Below, piece by piece: positions 57,415 through 64,000 of a DNA stretch of 64,000 nt. Position numbers and translations under genes: made by a program. Each line of letters starts with the position of its first letter. The first letter of the stretch is position 1. The notes below the pieces were generated by a model, which did no database searches, had not been told where the DNA came from, and saw only the letters and a program-made list of their open reading frames with translations. The DNA is from Isoetes taiwanensis (lineage: Eukaryota > Streptophyta > Lycopodiopsida > Isoetales > Isoetaceae), in contig JAJEKV010000018.1 in assembly GCA_021234155.1 (NCBI GenBank), positions 16,745,415 through 16,809,414 on the forward strand, written 5' to 3'.

Positions 57415-57826
57415 GAGCTCCAGCGATGGCAACAGATGTGTCATCAAAACGATTAGCACGGGTCAAATACATAAAACTTTTTACCATCCGGCCGGTTTTA
57501 CTCCAGATTTTTTAAATGCAATTTTCGTAGATTCGATAGCTCTGGAACCGAAACAGAGGGGGTCAGATTTCGATTGCTCTGATCCCTCCCCTGTTTTATC
57601 TGCATGTGCACCAAGCTATGGAGCTCCAGCGATGGCAATAGATCTAGCATCAAAACGATTAGCACGGGCAAAATGCATAAAGCTTCTTACCATCCGGCCG
57701 GTTTTACTCCAGATTTTTTAAATGCAGTTTTCGTAGATTCCATGGATCTGGAACCAAAACAGAGGAGGTCGGATTTCGATTGCTCTGATCCCTCCTTGTT
57801 TTATCTGCATGTGCACCAAGCTATGG
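57415..57826. repeat. 206-bp tandem duplication
   Basis: Two units start with GAGCTCCAGCGATGGCAA (57415) and GAGCTCCAGCGATGGCAA (57621) and run through CATCCGGCCGGTTTTACTCC to TGCACCAAGCTATGGAG. Identity is about 90 percent. On the minus strand each has a splice-donor-like ATGGTAAGAAG. The role is unknown; it may be leader or promoter sequence of a lost gene. Confidence 0.85.
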
Positions 57827-57829
57827 AGT

Positions 57830-58059
57830 TTGTCTACAAGTTTTTGGATCTTGTTGTTAGTAAAACAACCATTCCGGTGGTGTCCATCTTCAGCTTACTC
57901 CATCTCAAGCATACTCCATCGTTTCTACAAGGTTGGTTGCCATTGATCTATCCATTTATTGGCCAACTCTTTATTTCTTTTATCTAACTCGCTATGCATC
58001 GTTGCAATTGTGCAAACTAGGTGTGCCCACAGATATGCCAAGCTGATATTACAGGAGTG
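57830..58059. other. Short stretch without a recognisable gene
   Basis: Unassigned sequence between the 206-bp duplication and the minus-strand L1-like relic. Confidence 0.3.
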
Positions 58060-58620
58060 TCAACTTCTTCGTGGTACTTCGTGGTGCAATGCATAAGCTC
58101 TTACATAGATCCAAGTGATGCTTTTGTTTAGATCTCCTATGTCCGCTTCAGAGCTATTTAGATATTCGTATGCTGGGTCTGTGTCTGCATCCCAAATCCA
58201 TCTAAACTCAATTACTTTTTCCTTTAGGTCTGTAGTATTTCCAGTAATATTTAGGTCTGTAATATTTCCAGTAATATTTATGCTCCAAGTAGCAGACTGT
58301 TGTTGGCTATCTGGGTTGTGCTTTAGCATAATTCAAAGGACCCTTTGCCAGATAGCTTTGGCCATTTCACAATTCCAGAAACTGTGGAATTGGGCCAATG
58401 GCTTTTAATCTTCACGCTTGAAGTTTTCCTTTTACCTTCCTTGCCTTCCTACTTTTCACTTTCAAAGCAGTCTCTTGCTGTTGAAGTCTAACCTGGTACC
58501 AAATTTTATAAAATTGCTCTGATGAAGGCTCTACAACACATGAAACGAATTTCAGCCATGGCAAATGTCTATTGTTCTCCTTATATTCTACCTTTTTATG
58601 CAAGAAAACGACTTTATATC
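58060..58620 (-). mobile_element. Probable L1-like LINE C-terminal relic, minus strand
   Basis: The minus strand encodes FWNCEMAKAIWQRVL after a short histidine-bearing lead, which resembles the H-x-F-x-x-C-x-x-A-x-x-x-W block of the zinc-binding region of plant L1 ORF2. A following frame (58060-58329) contains a 27-bp tandem duplication read as NITGN-IT/TT-DL. Stops interrupt the reading. The evidence is modest. Confidence 0.4.
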
Positions 58621-60070
58621 ATATTTAACGTAGATGGCAAGGAAAGAACCAACGCCGTCAAAGCTTCCACAAGGAGCGGACTATAGAGAACTAGGAGAGG
58701 ACCAAAAAAAGCCAGAAGAGCAGAGATTGATGAAATTTGCTTAATCTAGTCAAGTCCGCTTTTTATAGGAGGCTCTTAGGTTTACAGGTTTATAACCAGC
58801 TTTATTATGAGCCCATAAGGTTGTGCTGTTGCCCAGAAAGGCTAGTTGCTCTTGTGTCTTGGCAAGCTAGGCAATCAGGACAGGTTGTGCTTTCTTGAGT
58901 AACAGAAGTTGCCCATACTATTTCTTCTCTATGTGTTGGGACTGCCTTTGCATCAGTATAAAGCTTGATCTCTTGATCAATACGCATGCATAACATGTTG
59001 TCATGCAATTCTGCATGTTATTTTGTGAGGAAAATAAATCTCAATCTGCCTTATTTCCAATCCTAAGCAGAGGGCAAAGCACTGTGACCTGAAAATAGGT
59101 GCTAATATGGCTTTAACCAGTGATCAAACCTGCAGCTGCATGGGGACGTCCAGTTGTCTGGTCAGTTTGAGGTTTTGGTTGTATGGTTGTGGATGCCTGA
59201 GGATTTGGTGACAGGCCGAGCGTACGAGTCTCAGTCCAGTGGTGGTTTGCAGATCTTTTGGTGATAGGCATGACTCACCATATCAAACCTGCAGCTGCAC
59301 CTTTTCATCCACTTATAATAACACCAAGTAGGGATTGCCATCCTTGTCCTTTTTATTGTACAAATTGCTAAATCCTTGTTGCATAGATTAATTGTGCAAC
59401 TTGATGTTCCAATATTAAGAAGCTTATTCCCAGTCTATAGAGAGTCTATAGAGAGCAGAGACTTTTCTCGTGTCTACATACCAAGTGTGTTTTTCTGAAG
59501 GCCCTCAAGCTAAGCAAATCGTCTTTACTGAATATAAAGCCAGGCATGTTGCTACGGGTTATACCCAACAAGAGGGCTTTGATTTCAGAAGTTTTTGTTC
59601 ATGTTGCTACATGTATACTCGTTAAACTGTTATAACTCTTGCTGATATGGAGGCTGCAACCTATTTACATAGATTTCGAGTTTGTTTTTCTGAATTGTGC
59701 CTCCTTTGAGGCTAAAGTTAAGGACATGTCAATGTTGACTTCTAACATGGTGACATGGCACACAAAATGGAATAGATGACCAATCAAATCACATGGCATG
59801 ACGAACTGTCAAGTCACTATGGATGTCAACTTCAGTTTAGTTTTCTCAGTTGTGATTCCTTGCTGTTTAGCTTGAGAGAATCACGGGAATCCCACCATCT
59901 CACCAACTGTTATCATCAATTGGTCGTGGCATGCATGATGATCTATGCATTGACAACTTTGATGGCATGCACAAAAGTTATGAAGATAGTGTAATTGATC
60001 TCGTGCAGTCAGGTAGTCCGTACATTATGAAGTCTTTGTGATCTTAATTTGTCACATGTATAATTTTCTT
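58621..60070. other. Stretch without a supported gene
   Basis: Scattered short frames on both strands, no recognisable domain. A duplicated word (AGAGTCTATAGAGAG) occurs near 59440. Confidence 0.4.
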
Positions 60071-60076
60071 TCCCAG

Positions 60077-60838
60077 GGGATGCTAACAAGAACCAATTGC
60101 ATTGCCGGATGAAGATTTCTATAAATATAGATAATGAAAAAGAGCTTATATTAGTGGTGCAATAGAAAACTCTTGGGGAAATTGTTAAATCTCGCACTGG
60201 CATTGGGCGTTGGCAGTGGCATTGGGCGTTGGCAGCAGTGTATTTTATTTTCGGGTAGGTTCAGTATTCAAGTTGGAATGTAAAGGGCAATTCTGATTCA
60301 ATTTGGTATTTCTAAGTTTGCAGGCAAGGTATTACAGGAGAAGAAAAGATTGGTTGGCTACTTTGTCTACCCAGAAAGCATATTAGATTTCTCTATTTTA
60401 AAGAGTGCCTCAATGCTTGCTACAAGTGTTGGAACTGCTCAATTGGAGAACTCTGGTACTTAACTACAAAATTTTTGCACTTGTGTTTTAATCTGCAGAG
60501 TGCTGGTAGAACGTGTCTTAGCTTAAAGGTGCATATTGTTGTTTCATGCTACATTTTATTCAAGTTGTTTTACTGCTTGACAAGGTGACCTTACACAAAA
60601 ACCGGTGGCTAGGAAACTGAAGTTGGTGAAATCAAGCGAAGGGCACATAACAGGAACAGTTATTCTTCCTGTGCTCGTAACTGATATAGTTTCTGATGTG
60701 AGGAGGAGGTGGAGGTGAGTAATAGTGAGCGGGGGCACATGCGGACGCACATGAATCTTGCCAGGGCGCTTCTGCTAAGGGAGTTGATTATGATAGACCA
60801 TTTGGCGAGGAGGCATAATGCCGCAATGAATATGAATT
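60077..60838 (+). other. Exon-like segments of an unrecognised gene, plus strand
   Basis: Three open segments with splice-like borders follow each other. 60077-60240 (after TTTCCCAG) encodes GDANKNQLHCRMKISINID but has an early stop. 60324-60455 (after TTTGCAG, ending before GTACTT) encodes KKRLVGYFVYPESILDFSIL. 60583-60838 encodes LKLVKSSEGHITGTVILPVL and, in another frame, ARALLLRELIMIDHLARRHN to a stop. It could be the decayed 3' part of a host gene. I recognise no family. Confidence 0.3.
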
Positions 60839-60839
60839 A

Positions 60840-61794
60840 GGTATGTTTTGCTTTCATATTTTCATGCTTGCTTTGTTTTCTGTTTCTTAATTCACTTTCA
60901 TTGGATGATTCATTAAGGGAACCAGTATGGCAAAATGAAATGAAATGAAAAAAAAAAGTGTTGTTGAAAATACTGTTTGGATTGAGGCAGGAAAAAAAAG
61001 GTCTGACTGTGTATCAGCGAAAATTTTAGTGGTCCCGGCGGGCCATTTGGCCACAAATTACAGGTTTGGGCAAAATGCGACGGCCGGCTTCAGTAGGATG
61101 CCTTACCTACGGACTACCTGCAGATTCGCCATTTCGTGGCACTTTATTGCGTATTACGACATTAGAATGGCCAATTAGATGTTTGCTAATTGGAGTGGTA
61201 TTGACTTTGGGGCCAATTTAGTCCCAAGTGAGAACTAGATATACTTATGGAATGGCCATTTAGGCCACTTGGCCAAAATCCTGGAATGCCTTAAATTCGC
61301 CAAATCTTAACTTATTAAGAGGCCCCCTCATAAATTCGTCACTTATGGGGGGCTAACATTATTAGAAATTTTTATTTCTAAATATATCTACCAACTAAGA
61401 ATAATCTCGCTCTTTTGGAAAATCAAATATCGAGGCACTTTTCAATCCTCTTTACGAAGACTCCGGCATCCGATTTCTGATTCTCCCTACCAGCAATATG
61501 TGCATTATTGAAATACATGGAGTATGAATTCAAATTCATACAGGGGAGCGACTTCTTTATGTTCGAGCAACTAGCTCTATATTTCATAAAAATCTAGCTT
61601 AAAATCGCCATTTGAGCTACACATTATTAGATATTTGGTTCAAAAATCGCCAATTGGGTTGCAGCCACATGAGAAAAAAATAGGAAAAATGGCCAGTTCA
61701 GGCTACACTTTTGGGGTCGTATTTTACAAGGAATGGCCAATTCATTATACTTATACAAAATTATAGGTCCCTTAAAATTTTCCCTGCTGTGTAT
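60840..61794. other. Stretch rich in TGGCCA/GGCCA words, no supported gene
   Basis: Words such as GAATGGCCA, TTGGCCA and GGCCATTT recur on both strands between 61030 and 61740, as in a decayed repeat. I could not define ends. Confidence 0.35.
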
Positions 61795-61895
61795 TTGGTA
61801 TTGAGGCAATGAAAAAAAAGTTTGGATGCTTTCTTGGTATTGAGGCAATGGAGAAAAACGTAATTGTTTTGTTGGTATTGAAGCAATGTAAAAAA
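61795..61895. repeat. Three-unit tandem repeat TTGGTATTGARGCAATG
   Basis: Units at 61796, 61840 and 61883 are each followed by an A-rich segment. Period about 44 bp. An A run follows at 61913-61931. Confidence 0.75.
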
Positions 61896-61931
61896 AAGTC
61901 TCAGAAATGTGGAAAAAAAAAAAAAAAAAAA

Positions 61932-63583
61932 GCCAGCCTGAACTAGAATCCTAGACCAGACATCTGCCTCAGTCAATCCCTTGGCAGTATTATCACTCTA
62001 CTACTAGTCTGAGCATTTCTAGTATAGTATCAGTTTACTTCTCACATTCAGAATTAGTCCATGTATCATTGAATCATCTAGATGTTCCATAATATGGTAA
62101 AAATATTTTTAACTGAATGGCCTCTGTCCTAGGGGTCAGATGACAATAATTTTCAAAGTATATTCATGTAAAAAATCATTATGTATCTTTTAACACTGTG
62201 TATACAGCACCATAGAGAATTACAGTCTAAGACCATATGTTTTAAAGGGGCATAATATTTTATATCAAGAGCCAATTTAATATTCTGATCAATCTAATTC
62301 CGCCAAATATCTTTAGGCAGTTAGACCATTACAAGGTGTTGTTGTTCTTAGACTTTAGAACCAGCATAGTATTTTACACACTATGAAACTATATGAAATA
62401 CACATGTGATTTTGGCCATGGCCCAAATGTTCAGTACCAAATGGATCCTGATATCCTACTATTGTTATTTTATAGTATCACTTTAAAGGTTACGTATCCC
62501 CTTTAGTGATCTGCTTTTAGAATTTATCTGTTTAACAGATTAACAACCTTTAACAGGCTTGTAAGCCCTACTCACTGTTCTAGCAGCCTAACATCACTCA
62601 TAGTATGATTGTCCCTGATCGAAATACTGCTGTTTTTGACTGAACAAATCCAACATAAATGTAAATTCGTGACAAAAACCTTTATGGCTTGTATTCCCAA
62701 AACAGTATGTTTCTTTCCATAAGTGTAAATAAACTACAAAACTTATCCATAGGTCATGTTTCCTATAAACCTCCAAACTTTATAAACCTTTAACATAAAC
62801 CAAAAATAGGTTTTACTCTGTATCTATCAGAATATTTGTAAGTAAGTTATGCATGACTGTAAACTCAAAAATAGAAGAACCCTGTTCGTGTGCTCAGTAG
62901 CTTAATCCATGTGTTGTATATGAACTCGTTGTATACCAGAACCTGATCCATCCTTGCATCCATACCTTACTTGTAAAGCAAAAGAGACAATGAGAAGAAA
63001 ACCCCGTACCTGCAGCCAAACAATACCCTGTTAGCATAAAAAATGGTATCAGGGCAAGGGCCAAAAGGTACATAGGGGTTTTCAGCTCTTCGCTGATTAC
63101 CCATTGTTCCTTTTGCCCTGTTAGTAAGTATAGATTACAAGATTGTCCTGAAATCAGATATAGCTTTTATGTAATTCAACTGAACCACTTGCATGCCTTA
63201 AGATATATTAATCACTGATACATGGTAAAACAGGTCTAAAAACATATTCTACTTCACTAGAATAGATCCCTGTTTGTGTAGATGCACTCATATTATCTTA
63301 GTTTTGCCCTGTTACATATTCTCAGCATTAAAGTTACCTCTGGACCAACCATATGCGAGGAGAATCTTAATTTGTTGATATATGGGACTGTATCATGCCT
63401 AAGGGTATAGATGAGCAACTGCTCCTAATGTGCAGGATGATTTCCGGCCTTAGGGTAATCTGCTGTACCTATTATAAAGATCAGAGTTAAACCTATTATA
63501 GGCAGCATAATGTTTGTACTACCAATGTATCAAATGTTTATCTAAACTTTTATATGCTGCCCTGTTTCGTAAATATTATCTTA
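61932..63583. other. AT-rich stretch without a supported gene
   Basis: If the small RG-rich frame at the right edge is a gene, this is its downstream side and could hold introns. The word TTTTGCCCTGTTA recurs (near 63110 and 63303). No protein is recognisable. Confidence 0.4.
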
Positions 63584-63958
63584 CTAAATCAGGAGCAGAC
63601 TGATACTTTTGTATCCAAGCCGCCATAACAACCAATATAACATATAAATGTAAATCAAAACCTGATCGAAGTCTGGATCCCCTTCCAGCTCCTGAGTTTC
63701 CTGGATTTGGTGTATCTCTTGATAATCATCTTGGCGTCTTTTGCCGAAATTTTTGGGACCTCTTTGATAGCTTCTATCATCCCTTTGAAATCCGCCTCTT
63801 CTTTGGCCGTAGCCTCCTCTAAAACCTCTAGATTCCATTCTGTGATCACTCCTATCAGACCTAGCAATGTAGGCTTCAAGCTCGCGCTTCAAGTCGGCTG
63901 TGTTAAGATCCTCATAATCTGATCCTGATGTATAGTTATCATCAGAGAAGTAGCCCAT
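63584..63958 (-). CDS. RG-rich, acidic-start protein, first exon or partial; function unknown
   Basis: From the ATG at 63958 the frame has an acidic, Tyr/Ser-rich start (GYFSDDNYTSGSDYEDLN). A short helix follows (ADLKRELEAYIARSDRSD), then an Arg/Gly-rich segment (FRGGYGQRRGGFQRDDRSYQ) and a Gln/Glu-rich stretch. Near DPDFDQ a splice-donor-like CAG/GTTTTG occurs (63661), after which the frame turns hydrophobic and ends, as expected for run-on into an intron. RG-rich segments of this sort bind RNA in nuclear proteins and also occur in retrotransposon gag proteins; I cannot tell which applies. Codon use looks protein-like but the product is short. Confidence 0.4.
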   Translation of the reverse strand: MGYFSDDNYTSGSDYEDLNTADLKRELEAYIARSDRSDHRMESRGFRGGYGQRRGGFQRDDRSYQRGPKNFGKRRQDDYQEIHQIQETQELEGDPDFDQVLIYIYMLYWLLWRLGYKSISLLLI

Positions 63959-64000
63959 TATGTGGGCGCTTGCTTCTAAGAGAAAATCGCCTGCCGGAAT

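Noticed and set aside
63045-63062. TGGTATCAGGGC, resembling an LTR primer-binding site
   Set aside because: It differs by one base from the tRNA-Met site and no LTR end lies before it. The only nearby protein-like frame is on the opposite strand.

Overview
The window reads as nuclear DNA of a land plant with a large, repeat-rich genome. The pointers are an LRX-type leucine-rich-repeat cell-wall protein gene, spliced genes with GT-AG introns, abundant L1-like and other LINE debris, Ty3/gypsy and Copia fragments, and AT-rich intergenic DNA. A piggyBac-type transposase gene, a HUH-nuclease (Rep/Replitron-like) gene and LINE tails made of microsatellite units would fit a non-flowering plant such as a fern or lycophyte better than a flowering plant. 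That placement is inference; nothing here fixes the species.

Only two genes look like intact host genes. One is an intronless LRR/LRX gene on the minus strand (9186-10394). The other is a five-exon gene on the plus strand (31344-33297) whose 326-residue product resembles the Cdc14/SIN-component family. A small RG-rich open reading frame on the minus strand at the right edge (63584-63958) may be the start of a third.

Layout. 1-9.1 kb: AT-rich DNA with a two-copy hairpin repeat, a GC-rich patch near 2.1-2.8 kb, a minus-strand LINE relic (4.4-5.3 kb) and microsatellites. 9.2-10.6 kb: the LRX gene and its promoter. 11.6-12.1 kb: a LINE ORF1-like relic. 12.3-16.0 kb: a 3.7-kb PIF/Harbinger-like element with terminal inverted repeats and TAA target duplications, carrying a piece of a RecQ helicase gene (HRDC domain). 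16.3-19.8 kb: two 5'-truncated LINEs of one family ending in (TTCC)n. 19.9-25 kb: more LINE and gag-like relics. 24.9-28.2 kb: an inversion that cut a coiled-coil gene and a Ty3/gypsy pol gene and joined the halves crosswise. 29.3-31 kb: an L1 relic. 31.3-33.3 kb: the Cdc14-like gene. 34.3-35.1 kb: inverted Copia pieces. 36.8-37.1 kb: a hairpin MITE with a 21-bp tandem core. 41.1-41.8 kb: a gypsy 3' end with LTR. 43.8-44.2 kb: a Mutator-like MITE built from an iterated motif. 45.7-46.2 kb: a complete TRIM retrotransposon with ATTTG target duplications. 46.4-49.3 kb: a broken piggyBac gene. 49.65-49.9 kb: a tRNA-derived SINE candidate. 51.7-53.5 kb: a retroposon with 11-bp target duplications. 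53.55-53.95 kb: an inverted-repeat element with near-perfect arms. 54.2-56.1 kb: the HUH-nuclease-like gene. 56.2-63.6 kb: tandem repeats, an L1 relic, exon-like scraps and AT-rich DNA.

The genes do not form a pathway. The window records successive transposition, gene capture, inversion and decay around two or three host genes. The items most worth following are the HUH-type gene, the RecQ-capturing element, the crosswise gene/retrotransposon chimera and the piggyBac gene with an N-terminal chromatin-reader-like region.
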